Shown: positions 23,343-32,653 of the stretch, in pieces
How the letters are laid out: each line of letters begins with the position of its first letter
Position numbering within the stretch: the stretch's first letter is position 1
Assembly: GCA_964426135.1 (NCBI GenBank)
Contig: CAYRPN010000001.1
Location: 124,001-188,000, forward strand
From: CAYRPN01 sp964426135
GTDB taxonomy: Bacteria; Planctomycetota; Phycisphaerae; Phycisphaerales; Phycisphaeraceae
Length of the DNA stretch: 64,000 nucleotides
Direction: 5' to 3'
Position numbers and translations under genes: made by a program
Notes under the pieces: generated by a model
Seen by the model: the letters and a program-made list of their open reading frames with translations, nothing else
The model's database searches: none
Told to the model about the DNA's origin: nothing

Positions 23343-26102
23343 ATGGGCGACGAGGATTCAGCCCGCGCTGTAGCTCGTGACACGGTGGACCCACCGATTC
23401 ACTCGCTGCCCAATGCATTTTCGCTGGACGCTCCGGCAGTGGCGGCGGCTTTAGCAACCCAACTGGATCAGGGTCTGTCCAACGATGAAGCGGTTCGCCG
23501 CCAGACCTCGGACGGTTTCAACGAACTGACTGAAGCACCGCGGACACCGGCGTGGAAGCGGTTTGCCAGTCATTTCCTTGAGCTGGTGATCATCATTCTG
23601 ATCGTGGCGGCGGTCATTTCCGCCCTGCTGGGTGAGTGGACGGATGCTCTAGCAATCCTCGCGATCGTGCTGCTCAACGGCATCCTTGGTTTCGTTCAGG
23701 AAAGCCGGGCGGAGCAGGCGCTGGCGTCTCTGCGGAAACTCTCCTCGCCGCTGTCGAAGGTCATCCGGGGCGGGGTGCCCGCGTCGATTCCGGCACGTGA
23801 ACTGGTTCCCGGTGACCGCGTGGAACTGGAAGCAGGCGATTACGTGCCTGCCGATGTCCGCCTGATTCGTGCATTCGGGTGCAGCGCTCAGGAAGCTGCA
23901 CTGACGGGTGAATCCACGGCAGTGCAGAAGGAACCGGAGGCTGTATTGCCAGCCACGACGGCGTTGGGTGATCGCCGCAACATGGCCTACATGGCGACCA
24001 TCATCACGGCAGGCAAAGCCAGCGCGATCGTCGCCGCCACGGGCATGGAGACGGAGCTGGGCAAGATCGCGGGACTGCTCGAAGCCCAGGAGAACGAGCC
24101 GACGCCGCTTCAACGCCGGCTCGCCGAACTCGGCAAGGTGATGGCGATCGCGTGCCTTGGGATCGTCGCGTTGGTGGCGACGCTTCAACTGCTGCGTGGC
24201 GGGGGCTTTCTCGAAGTATTTATGCTGGCCGTCAGCCTCGCGGTGGCGGCGGTGCCCGAGGGATTGCCGGCGGTCGTCACGGTCGCTTTGGCGCTGGGCT
24301 TGCAGCGCATGGTCAAACGCAACGCGCTGATCCGCAAACTGCCAAGCGTGGAGACGCTCGGATGCGTCAGTGTGATCTGCTCGGACAAGACCGGCACGCT
24401 GACTCGCAACGAAATGACCGTGCGGGAGATCGTCACACCCTCGATGGGCTACCGTGTGGCCGGCATCGGGTACACACCCAAAGGTGATTTCGAGGCAGGT
24501 GGGAAGCGCGTTGATCCAGCGGCGCACGCAGACTTGCGGCAAGCGCTCACCGCCGCCACGTGGTGCAACAGTGCGCGTTTGACATCGAAAGCCGACGGCT
24601 GGCAGGTCGTCGGCGATCCGACCGAAGGCGCGCTTCTGGTCGCGGCGATGAAGGCCGGGCTCGGGATCGAACGAAGTCATGATCAAGGAGAGATTCTGTT
24701 TGAAATTCCGTTCGACTCGGATCGCAAGGCGATGTCCGCGGTGGTACGTCAAGGCGACGGCGCGACGATGTTCACCAAGGGCGCCCCCGAAGTCGTGCTC
24801 AGACTTTGCACCGAAGAACTTCAAGATCGCCCGGTGCCCCTTTCGGAGGAACGACGCGCAGAGATTCTGAATGCCAGCACCGACATGGCGTCTCGGGCGC
24901 TCCGCGTTTTAGGGCTTGCGTACCGGCCGGTGGCCGTCGGCGGGCCTGCGGATTACTGCGAGGAGAAGCTGGTCTTCGCCGGGCTTGTCGGCATGATCGA
25001 TCCCCCGCGCGATGAAGTGAAACAGGCTGTGGCGACTTGCCATGAGGCTGGCATTCGGCCGGTCATGATCACCGGCGATCATCCGGCCACGGCGCTGGCC
25101 ATTGCCAAAGAGCTTCACATCGCTGACGCCGACAGCCGGGTCGTCACGGGCCATGAGATCGGAGAACTCTCCGATGAAGAGCTTGCCGGGCAGGTCGAGC
25201 AGATCAGCGTTTACGCCCGTGTCTCCGCCGAGCACAAGCTGCGGGTGGTGCGGGCCTGGCGATCGCGCGGGCAGGTTGTTGCGATGACCGGCGACGGCGT
25301 CAACGATGCCCCGGCGGTGAAGGAGGCCGACATCGGCATCGCAATGGGAGTGACCGGCACGGATGTGACCAAGGACGCATCCGACATGGTGCTCATGGAT
25401 GACAACTTCGCGTCGATCGTGGCGGCGGTCGAGGAAGGCCGCTGCATCTACGCCAACATCCAGAAGGTCATTCAATACCTCCTGTCATGCAATGTTGGGG
25501 AGATTCTGCTGATGCTGGTGGCGAGTCTTGCGGGCTGGCCCGCGCCGCTGATTCCGGTGCAACTGCTCTGGATCAATCTGGTGACCGATGGGTTGCCGGC
25601 ACTGGCCCTTTCCTTTGAGCCGGCGGAGCCCGGCATCATGAAGCGTCGCCCTCGTCCGGCGAAGGAGTCGATTCTCACCTGGCGGACGGGCGGTTCTATC
25701 CTGTTCCAAGGCGCGCTGGTCGCCGCCGCCACACTGACCGCATTTGGGATCGTCTATGGCCAATACCCGGACGATCCAGGTAAGGCTCGAACCGTCGCCT
25801 TCTGCGTGCTCGTTTACGGCGAGCTGTTGCGAGCGTTTGTTGCTCGCAGCGAGTCGATTCCGCTTTGGCGGCTTGGATTCTTCAGCAACATGCCGCTGAT
25901 GGGCGCGATCGCGCTGTCGGTTCTCTTGCAGATGAGCGTCGTGACCATGCCCTTTGCCCGTCCGTTCTTTGAGTCGGCAGAGCATTTTGGAACCGAATGG
26001 CTGCTGATCGTGTTGCTCGCGCCGCTTCCGGCGGTTGTCATCGAGTTGACCAAGTTCATCAAGCGGGGCTCCATCGAGGCCCTTGAGCGAGGTGTGACAT
26101 GA
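23343..26102 (+). CDS. P2A-type cation-transporting ATPase (Ca2+/Mn2+-like)
   Basis: An inner-membrane pump that moves a divalent cation using ATP. The 919-aa protein has the N-terminal cation-ATPase domain, the actuator TGES (in AALTGEST), the phosphorylation site DKTGT (D348) and the hinge TGDGVNDAPA. About ten membrane segments are visible. Ion-site motifs are of the SERCA/PMR1 type: PEGLP in M4, NVGE in M5 and NLVTDGLPA in M6. Calcium or manganese is therefore the expected substrate rather than copper, which is unusual in this context. The ATG at 23343 sits where transcription should begin from the ECF promoter, and a TTG at 23337 also opens the frame. It overlaps the next gene by ATGA. 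Confidence 0.9.
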   Translation: MGDEDSARAVARDTVDPPIHSLPNAFSLDAPAVAAALATQLDQGLSNDEAVRRQTSDGFNELTEAPRTPAWKRFASHFLELVIIILIVAAVISALLGEWTDALAILAIVLLNGILGFVQESRAEQALASLRKLSSPLSKVIRGGVPASIPARELVPGDRVELEAGDYVPADVRLIRAFGCSAQEAALTGESTAVQKEPEAVLPATTALGDRRNMAYMATIITAGKASAIVAATGMETELGKIAGLLEAQENEPTPLQRRLAELGKVMAIACLGIVALVATLQLLRGGGFLEVFMLAVSLAVAAVPEGLPAVVTVALALGLQRMVKRNALIRKLPSVETLGCVSVICSDKTGTLTRNEMTVREIVTPSMGYRVAGIGYTPKGDFEAGGKRVDPAAHADLRQALTAATWCNSARLTSKADGWQVVGDPTEGALLVAAMKAGLGIERSHDQGEILFEIPFDSDRKAMSAVVRQGDGATMFTKGAPEVVLRLCTEELQDRPVPLSEERRAEILNASTDMASRALRVLGLAYRPVAVGGPADYCEEKLVFAGLVGMIDPPRDEVKQAVATCHEAGIRPVMITGDHPATALAIAKELHIADADSRVVTGHEIGELSDEELAGQVEQISVYARVSAEHKLRVVRAWRSRGQVVAMTGDGVNDAPAVKEADIGIAMGVTGTDVTKDASDMVLMDDNFASIVAAVEEGRCIYANIQKVIQYLLSCNVGEILLMLVASLAGWPAPLIPVQLLWINLVTDGLPALALSFEPAEPGIMKRRPRPAKESILTWRTGGSILFQGALVAAATLTAFGIVYGQYPDDPGKARTVAFCVLVYGELLRAFVARSESIPLWRLGFFSNMPLMGAIALSVLLQMSVVTMPFARPFFESAEHFGTEWLLIVLLAPLPAVVIELTKFIKRGSIEALERGVT

Positions 26103-27493
26103 AACCCAATGCGAAATGGATACCCAGGACGCTTTTGATCGTCGCGGTGATTGCTGTCGCTTTCGCGGTGATGTGGTGGTGGCCGGTCAAGGCCGCGACG
26201 CCGGCCGAAGCCGCGATCGATCACAGCAAGCACGTTGCCGACAAGGAGCGACCGGGGCAAGTCGCTGCCGAGCCCGTCGCCTATCGCGAGTTGTGGCGGG
26301 AGCTGCGCACCGTCGGCAAGATTAGCTACAACGAATCCCGCGTCGCCTACATCGCGGCGCGCATCAACGGTCGCATCGACCGTGTCTATGCCGACTTCAC
26401 GGGCATCCAGGTCAAGAAGGGCGACCACCTCGTTGACATCTACAGCCCCGATCTTTACTCGGCCCAGAGCGAACTGCATATCGCACTCGACGCGCTGGAG
26501 AAGGCCAAGGAAGATCGGCCCTTCGCCGAGTCACGGGTGGACGGCTCGCGCACGAAACTTCGCTTGTGGGGGTTTCTGCCCGAGCAGATCGAGCAGATCG
26601 AAAAGACGCGCAAGATTGCCACGCACCTGACCATCTTTGCTCCCATTGGCGGCACGGTCATCGAGAAGAACATCCGCGAGGGACAGTACGTGAAGGAGGG
26701 CGATCAGCTCTATCGCGTCGCTGACCTTGATCCCGTATGGCTCCTTCTGGACGTGTACGAGTATGACCTGGCGTGGGTCCGGGTCGGTCAGGCGGTGGAT
26801 GTGACGGTCGAGGCGTATCCCGGCGAAACGTTCCGCGGCGTGGTCACGTTCATCGACCCGTTCCTCGATGACGCGACGCGCACGGTCAAGGTGCGGGTGA
26901 ACCTGAAGAATCCGGATCGTCGGCTCAAGCCCGCGATGTACGCCTCCGCGATGATTCGCGTCCGGTTGCGGTCAGATGGATTCCCCGAAGCGACCGGACT
27001 GGAGGGGAAGTTCATCTGCCCGATGCACCCGGAGATCGTGGCGGACAAGGCGGGCAAATGCACGATCTGCGAGATGCAACTGGAGCGTGTGCCCGACGCG
27101 CCGAAATCCGCTGCGCCCGCGTCGCCGCAGGCGGGCAAGGTGCTCGCGGTACCGGCCTCGGCCATGCTCGATACGGGCAAACGCAAGCTCGTCTACCGCG
27201 CCGTGGCGAAAGGCGGCTACGAGCCAGTTGACATCACCGTCGGCCCGCGTGCCGAGGCCAAGGATGCGCAGGGCAAGTCGATTGTTTATTACCCCATTCT
27301 CCGTGGTCTCTCTGAGGGCGACATGATTGTCACCCGTGGCGGTTTCTTGCTCGACAGCCAGCGGCAGATCGACGGGTTGCCCAGCCTGCTCTTTCCCGAA
27401 GGCCAGGCGGGAGCCAGCCTCCACAATCACGGCGGCGCGACACCAACTTCCCCGCCGAAAACGAAACCTCCCGGCGGCGAGCACAAGCACTAA
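26099..27493 (+). CDS. cusB: RND efflux periplasmic adaptor with heavy-metal-binding insert (CusB-like)
   Basis: CusB-type adaptors link the inner-membrane RND pump to the outer-membrane channel and pass metal to the pump. The 464-aa protein has an N-terminal membrane anchor (about 8-28), lipoyl/barrel-sandwich strands, a helical hairpin (about 115-175) and beta-barrel sections. A heavy-metal-binding motif FICPMHPEI with KCTICEMQL lies around 301-328, with Met, His and Cys ligands typical of Cu/Ag handling. The C-terminus is His-rich. It overlaps the P-ATPase stop (ATGA) and precedes the RND pump by 14 bases, so the P-ATPase, adaptor and pump are one operon from the ECF promoter at 23306. Confidence 0.92.
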   Translation: MKPNAKWIPRTLLIVAVIAVAFAVMWWWPVKAATPAEAAIDHSKHVADKERPGQVAAEPVAYRELWRELRTVGKISYNESRVAYIAARINGRIDRVYADFTGIQVKKGDHLVDIYSPDLYSAQSELHIALDALEKAKEDRPFAESRVDGSRTKLRLWGFLPEQIEQIEKTRKIATHLTIFAPIGGTVIEKNIREGQYVKEGDQLYRVADLDPVWLLLDVYEYDLAWVRVGQAVDVTVEAYPGETFRGVVTFIDPFLDDATRTVKVRVNLKNPDRRLKPAMYASAMIRVRLRSDGFPEATGLEGKFICPMHPEIVADKAGKCTICEMQLERVPDAPKSAAPASPQAGKVLAVPASAMLDTGKRKLVYRAVAKGGYEPVDITVGPRAEAKDAQGKSIVYYPILRGLSEGDMIVTRGGFLLDSQRQIDGLPSLLFPEGQAGASLHNHGGATPTSPPKTKPPGGEHKH

Positions 27494-27507
27494 AAGGAGT
27501 CAGAGAC

Positions 27508-30500
27508 GTGATCAACTGGCTCATCGACTGGTGTCTCAACAATCGCTTCCTCGTGCTGCTGGCGATGGTCGTTTTACTCTGCGCCGGATGGTTCGCGCTG
27601 ATCAACACGCCCGTTGATGCGATCCCCGACATCGGCGAGAAGCAGGTGATTGTGTTTGCCGACTGGCCCGGCCGGTCGCCGCAGGATGTCGAAGACCAGG
27701 TGACCTATCCGCTAACCGTCAGCCTCCAAGGCACGCCGATGGTCAAGAGCATCCGATCGGCATCGGGCTTCGGATTCTCGATGGTGTTCGTCATCTTCCG
27801 CGATGAAGCGGACTACTACTGGGCTCGTTCGCGCGTACTGGAGCGGATGGGGACGGCCACGCTGCCCGACGGCGTCAAGCCCGTTCTCGGCCCGGACGCG
27901 ACAGCGCTTGGCCAGATCTATTGGTACACGCTGGAAGCCGATGGCGCGGACCTGGGGCAGCTTCGTTCGCTCCAGGACTGGTATGTGCGCTACCGGTTGC
28001 AATCGGTCGAAGGCGTGTCGGAAGTCGCCAGTGTCGGCGGGTTCGTCAAGCAGTACCAGATTGACGTTCACCCGGACAAGCTGCGCGCCCACCGCGTGTC
28101 GCTGCCGGAGGTGTACGAGGCGGTGCGGCGAAGCAACATCGATGTGGGCGCGAAAGTGATTGAGAACCAGGGCCTGGAGTTCTTTGTTCGCGGCGTGGGG
28201 TTCGTGAAGAACGTGACCGACGTGGAGAACATTGTCATCCGCCAGGAGGGCGGCACGCCGATCTTCGTGAAGAACGTGGCGACGGTGCAGCTTGGCCCCG
28301 ATTTCCGTCGCGGGGCGCTCGACAAGGCGGGGCGCGAGGCGGTCGGCGGCGTCGTGGTGATGCGATACGGCGAGAACCCGCTGCGCGTGCTGGAGCGCGT
28401 GAAGCAGAAGATCGCCGAGATCGAGCCTGGCCTGCGCATCACGCTTGCCAACGGCCAACAGGTGCCGGCCCGAATCGTGCCGTTCTACGACCGCACGGAC
28501 ATCGTGTACGAAACGATGGACACGCTGCGCACCGCCCTGAGCGAAGAGGCGCTGGTCGCGGGCATCATCGTCATCATCTTCCTGCTGCACGTCCGCTCAT
28601 CACTGGCGATCCTCCCGACGCTGCCTTTGTCGCTGGCGATCAGTTTCATCGTGATGTACCTGATGGGCGTGGACAGCAACATCATGTCGCTGGCGGGTCT
28701 GGCGATCGCCATCGGTGACGTGGCCGACATGGGCATCATCATGACGGAGAACATTTATCGCCGGCTGGCACACGAGCCGGACCGCCCGCGTCTCGATGTG
28801 GTGCGTGATGGAGCCAAGGAAGTCGGCGGCGCGATCGTGACGGCGGTGTCGAACACGATCATCTCGTTCATCCCGGTCTTCGCGCTTGCCGACCAGGAAG
28901 GCAAGATGTTCAAGCCGCTGGCGTACACGAAGACGTTCGCCATTGGCGCATCGGTAGTGTTGGCGCTCACCCTGGTCCCGATGCTGTGCTACTACCTGCT
29001 GCGGCCGGGAAGCTGGACGCGATACCGTGCCGCCCTCTACGCCTGCATCGGCGGCGGCATCGCAATGGTGCTGGCACGCGCCGCCATCGTCCTCGGCATG
29101 AATGAGCCGTCACGGTTCACCGGCTGGCCCACGGCCATTGCCATCGGCGTCATGGTCGGCGCAGGTATCTATCGCATCGGCCGCGAGCGTCTCCTGCCCT
29201 TGGAAGAAAACATTGTCTCACGCGGCATTCTCGCTGTATACCGGCCCGCCCTGCGCTGGGTGCTGACGCACAAGCTCACGTTCCTGTGCCTGCCGATCGC
29301 CCTGAGCATCCTGGGTTTGTCCATCTGGCTCGGCTTCGCCCGGGTCGCGTCGCCGGTGCGTGCTGGCCTCGCGCTGGTAGGAATCGAAGTGGAGAACACC
29401 GCCGCCTGGCAACGGCTGTCGCAGAGGTTCCCCGGTATTGGCCGCGAGTTCATGCCGCCACTCGATGAAGGCTCACTGCTTTACATGCCGACGCTCCTGC
29501 CTTCCGCCTCGCTGACGGAGGTGCAGCAGGTCATCGCTCAGCAGGACGCGGCCATCGCTTCGGTGCCGGAGGTCGAGCACGTCGTGGGCAAGATCGGGCG
29601 TGCCGAATCCGCGCTCGACCCCGCGCCCATTGGGATGATCGAGACGATCATCATTCTGAAGCCCGAGAAAGAATGGCGCATGGTTGACGATGGCGATGGC
29701 GGTCAGCGCCGCATCACCAAGCAGGAAATCCTCCGCGAACTTCAGGACAAGACTCATGTCCCCGGCGTGCTGCCTACGTGGCTTCAGCCGATTCAAACCC
29801 GCATCGCCATGCTCCAGTCTGGATTCCGCGCCATGATGGGGGTGAAGATTTACGGGTCAGACCCCAAGGAGATCGAGCGCATCGGCTTGCAGATGGAGCA
29901 GATTCTGCGAAACGTGGAGGGCGCTACCGATGTCGTGGCCGATCGCATCGTCGGCAAGCCGTATGTCGAGTTCGAGATCGACCGCGAAGCCGCCGCCCGC
30001 TACGGCGTCAGCATCCGCGATGTGCAGGACATCATCGAGACCGCCATTGGCGGCGAGAACCTCACCACCAGTGTCGAAGGACGAGAACGCTACCCGTTGC
30101 GGGTGCGCTACCTCCGCGAGCTGCGCGAGAACTTCGATGATCTCCAGCGCGTGCTGGTTCCCACTTCGACCGGCGCTCACATCCCAATCGGGCAGGTGAC
30201 GAAGATTCGGTTCACCATCGGTCCGCAGGAACTCAAGAGCGAGAATGGCCTGCTCGTCGGTTATGTCACCATGAACACGCGCGATCGCGATGAAGTGAGC
30301 GTCGTTGAGGAAGCTGAGCGGCTGCTGCGAGCCGAGCGTCAGCGGAGCGATGAGCTGATCGCCGCAGGCCGGCATGAAGAAGCGACGCTGGTCGTGCCGC
30401 CGGGCTACGACTGGGAGTGGGCCGGGCAGTTTGAGAACCAGCGCCGCGCCATGGCTCGCCTTTCCTGGCTGGTGCCGGTGGTGCTGTTCTCCATGTTCGT

Positions 30501-30993
30501 CATGATCTACCTGGGCCTAGGCAAGTGGTGGCTCGCGTTCATCGTCTTCTTCGGCATCATCGTGTCGGCCGCCGGCGGATTCATCGTGCTAAGTTTCTGG
30601 GGATCGAACGTGAGCGTGGCGGTGTGGGTCGGATTCATCGCGCTCTTCGGCGTCGTCGATGACAGCAGCGTGGTCATGCTCGTCTTCCTGGAGCAAAAGT
30701 TCAAAGACCGCGCTGTGACGACGGTGGAACAGGTCCGCGAGCTCGTCCTCGAAGCCGGCAGCCAGCGCGTTCGCCCACTGCTGATGTCCACCGCCACCAC
30801 CGTATTTGGACTGTTGCCCGTGTTCCTGACGCAGGGTCGCGGCTCCGACGTGATGCAGCCGATGGCGATTCCCAGCGTCGGCGGCATGGCGGTGCAACTG
30901 ATCACGCTCTTCATAGCGCCCTGCATCTACTGCATGGTGCAGGAGGCCAGGGTGAGGCGGCTCATGAGAACTGCCGCACCGGTGAGCCATTGA
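27508..30993 (+). CDS. cusA: Heavy-metal RND efflux pump (CusA/CzcA family)
   Basis: A proton-driven trimeric inner-membrane pump that exports metal from periplasm or cytoplasm. The 1161-aa protein is longer than typical CusA because of an extra membrane-spanning stretch after TM6 (about 505-560). Family marks include TPVDAIPDIGEKQVIV near the start, two large periplasmic porter regions and the TM4 motif GDVADMGIIMTEN (G-x3-D-x6-EN), the heavy-metal RND signature. The start is GTG at 27508 with AAGGAG 8 bases upstream. The following outer-membrane gene is broken, so this pump may have to use one of the other channels encoded at 40681 or 59531. Confidence 0.93.
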   Translation: MINWLIDWCLNNRFLVLLAMVVLLCAGWFALINTPVDAIPDIGEKQVIVFADWPGRSPQDVEDQVTYPLTVSLQGTPMVKSIRSASGFGFSMVFVIFRDEADYYWARSRVLERMGTATLPDGVKPVLGPDATALGQIYWYTLEADGADLGQLRSLQDWYVRYRLQSVEGVSEVASVGGFVKQYQIDVHPDKLRAHRVSLPEVYEAVRRSNIDVGAKVIENQGLEFFVRGVGFVKNVTDVENIVIRQEGGTPIFVKNVATVQLGPDFRRGALDKAGREAVGGVVVMRYGENPLRVLERVKQKIAEIEPGLRITLANGQQVPARIVPFYDRTDIVYETMDTLRTALSEEALVAGIIVIIFLLHVRSSLAILPTLPLSLAISFIVMYLMGVDSNIMSLAGLAIAIGDVADMGIIMTENIYRRLAHEPDRPRLDVVRDGAKEVGGAIVTAVSNTIISFIPVFALADQEGKMFKPLAYTKTFAIGASVVLALTLVPMLCYYLLRPGSWTRYRAALYACIGGGIAMVLARAAIVLGMNEPSRFTGWPTAIAIGVMVGAGIYRIGRERLLPLEENIVSRGILAVYRPALRWVLTHKLTFLCLPIALSILGLSIWLGFARVASPVRAGLALVGIEVENTAAWQRLSQRFPGIGREFMPPLDEGSLLYMPTLLPSASLTEVQQVIAQQDAAIASVPEVEHVVGKIGRAESALDPAPIGMIETIIILKPEKEWRMVDDGDGGQRRITKQEILRELQDKTHVPGVLPTWLQPIQTRIAMLQSGFRAMMGVKIYGSDPKEIERIGLQMEQILRNVEGATDVVADRIVGKPYVEFEIDREAAARYGVSIRDVQDIIETAIGGENLTTSVEGRERYPLRVRYLRELRENFDDLQRVLVPTSTGAHIPIGQVTKIRFTIGPQELKSENGLLVGYVTMNTRDRDEVSVVEEAERLLRAERQRSDELIAAGRHEEATLVVPPGYDWEWAGQFENQRRAMARLSWLVPVVLFSMFVMIYLGLGKWWLAFIVFFGIIVSAAGGFIVLSFWGSNVSVAVWVGFIALFGVVDDSSVVMLVFLEQKFKDRAVTTVEQVRELVLEAGSQRVRPLLMSTATTVFGLLPVFLTQGRGSDVMQPMAIPSVGGMAVQLITLFIAPCIYCMVQEARVRRLMRTAAPVSH

Positions 30994-31018
30994 TCGGACG
31001 ACGAACTTGAGGCCCACT

Positions 31019-31415
31019 ATGCGATATCGCCTGCATGCCATCGTTCCGCTGTTGCTTCTGTCAGGCTGCGTTTCGGTCGATCCGACGCCGGACATTCAGC
31101 GCGCCCAGGCCTTGCTCAAGGAACGGTCGGGACTAGATGCTGGCTGGCTGTTGCCGTGGGACGGCCCCGTAAGCGGCTGGGATGGATCATCACATTGACG
31201 CTGCACGACGCCACGGTGATTGCGCTGCGACACAACCGCGAGATTCGTGCCGAGGTTGAAGAGATCGCGCGCAGCCGGGCGGACCTCGCGCAGGCGGGGT
31301 TGCTGCCGAATCCAATGCTGAGCGTGGCCGTGCGGTTCCCCAACGAAGGCGTCACCGCCGTCGGCAGGAGCCTGATGCAGGAGTTCACGGCCCTATGGCT
31401 GCGACCGGCGAAAAT
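31019..31415 (+). pseudogene. Truncated, frameshifted outer-membrane efflux lipoprotein (CusC-like)
   Basis: The 5' part encodes a lipoprotein start (LLLLSGCVSVDPTP) and reads in frame to WDGSSH, stop at 31198. After a one-base shift near 31186 the match continues with ITLTLHDATVIALRHNREI and QAGLLPNPMLSV, closely similar to residues 60-135 of the intact channel at 40681. Similarity ends at about 31415 (LWLRPAKM). The remaining two thirds of the gene are absent. It follows the RND pump by 25 bases and was evidently the third gene of that cus operon. Confidence 0.85.
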
Positions 31416-31519
31416 GGGCGGGGCCGTCTGTTATACCGAGCACGAGCACTTCGGAGACAGTCGATTGATATGGCACGGACGGCGGGCCTAACGAAGAGTC
31501 ACCCCCGACCACTCTCCGT

Positions 31520-32188
31520 TCAGCACAAGGCGGGAACCTGAGCGCTCGATGTCGGGCAATAATCTCCATCGTCAGTCGCGATGGTTGCGGCATTCTCTTT
31601 CGTCAGCCAACCGTTCCGCATCGCCGTCCCAAGAAGCGAATCGCGGAGCATCAGCCGGCCTCGATGGGCGCGGGATTTCACAGTGCCTACCGGGACTTGC
31701 AGAACCCTTGCCGTTTCCTCCTGGCCCAGCCCCTCCACGTCCACCAGAAGCAGCGTCCACCGGATGGCCTGGGGCAGACTTTGCAGCGCCGCGATGATCT
31801 GCCGGTCGCTGAATCGTTCCATCAGCGCATCCGGGGCGCAGGGCCAGATCGCCGCGGAATCCTGTGGCAGGCAGGTGATCTCGTCCAGGAGCCGTGAGTC
31901 GTGTGTTGTCGTGACAGGTCGCCGCCGCCGAGCCCGCAGGCGGTCGATGAAGGTTCGTCGGAGGATGGTCATGAGCCATGCCTTGGCGTCCGTGCCTTCC
32001 TTGAACATTCGGATCGCCTCCAGCGCTTTGAGCATGGTGTCCTGCACGAGGTCCTCAGCATCGGCGATGCTGGCCACGAGGCAGTGGGCCGTGCGTAGCA
32101 GCGCGGGCAGGTGCGGTAGGCAATGCCGCCGGAATCGCTCGCACTCCGGGACCGAGGGCGGCACGGACATCCTGGATGGGCGTGGCAT
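31520..32188 (-). CDS. ECF sigma factor (metal-island family, copy 1)
   Basis: A 222-aa extracytoplasmic-function sigma factor: region 2 with SIADAEDLVQDTMLKALEA and WLMTILRRTFIDRLR, and region 4 with LLLVDVEGLGQEETARVL and VPVGTVKSRAHRGR. It belongs to the same subfamily as the factors at 44660 and 49128, which share the RARRTxxID and MLRD-type blocks. Unlike those two, no intact anti-sigma gene follows on the same strand; the downstream side holds the broken cusC. Across the divergent region lies an ECF-type promoter and only the first part of an anti-sigma gene. It may therefore be unregulated or depend on another anti-sigma factor (inference). Confidence 0.88.
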   Translation of the reverse strand: MPRPSRMSVPPSVPECERFRRHCLPHLPALLRTAHCLVASIADAEDLVQDTMLKALEAIRMFKEGTDAKAWLMTILRRTFIDRLRARRRRPVTTTHDSRLLDEITCLPQDSAAIWPCAPDALMERFSDRQIIAALQSLPQAIRWTLLLVDVEGLGQEETARVLQVPVGTVKSRAHRGRLMLRDSLLGTAMRNGWLTKENAATIATDDGDYCPTSSAQVPALC

Positions 32189-32343
32189 GGGTTGACTCCT
32201 CGTTGTACGTCAACCGTTGGATGACCTGCCTTGGGCGTTCCTTCCCCGAGAATCGCCGAACGAGTCGCCGGGGTTTCCCCGATGCTTGCAGGTCCGGACC
32301 ACGGCTGACGACGTGTCAACGGCGGAAAGTTCGGCTCATCGGA

Positions 32344-32371
32344 TTGAACCATCGCCCGGATATGGTTCGTT
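32344..32371 (+). promoter_or_regulatory. ECF-type promoter (rightward) before the anti-sigma fragment
   Basis: TTGAACC with GAACC at 32346-32350, a 17-base spacer, then CGTT at 32368-32371. It points at the truncated anti-sigma gene starting at 32443. Confidence 0.7.
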
Positions 32372-32442
32372 CAGCATGGAGATGACTACGAACTCGTGGC
32401 TCAATGTCATTTGGCAGACCGTAAGAGATGGAGCCGCGCACG

Positions 32443-32643
32443 ATGAACGACAAATATCGCAAGGACGATGGGTTGGATCAGGCAGTACGCGACCGGCTGC
32501 GCCGTCTGGCCGACGCGCCGGTCGATGTGGCACGCCTGAAGGGGCGACTTCTGCGGAAGCTGGCTTGCGCCCGCCGTGCTGCCGCGACAGCCCGCCAGGG
32601 GGCCAGTCGAAGAAACCTTGATGAGAGGGTCGAGCCTTGGTGA
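32443..32643 (+). pseudogene. N-terminal fragment of an anti-sigma factor
   Basis: The peptide opens MNDKYRKDDGLDQAVRDRLRRLADAPVDVARLKGRL. This lines up with the N-termini of the anti-sigma factors at 43953 and 48291 (acidic start, then RLAKLxxxPxD, then a basic helix). Similarity is lost after about 45 residues, before the membrane segment, and the frame stops at 32643. The ATG has GGAG about 9 bases upstream and lies 70 bases from an ECF-type promoter, so a short soluble peptide able to bind sigma could still be made. The matching C-terminal piece of such a gene lies at 42085 on the opposite strand. Confidence 0.7.
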
Positions 32644-32653
32644 TTGGGTCGAA

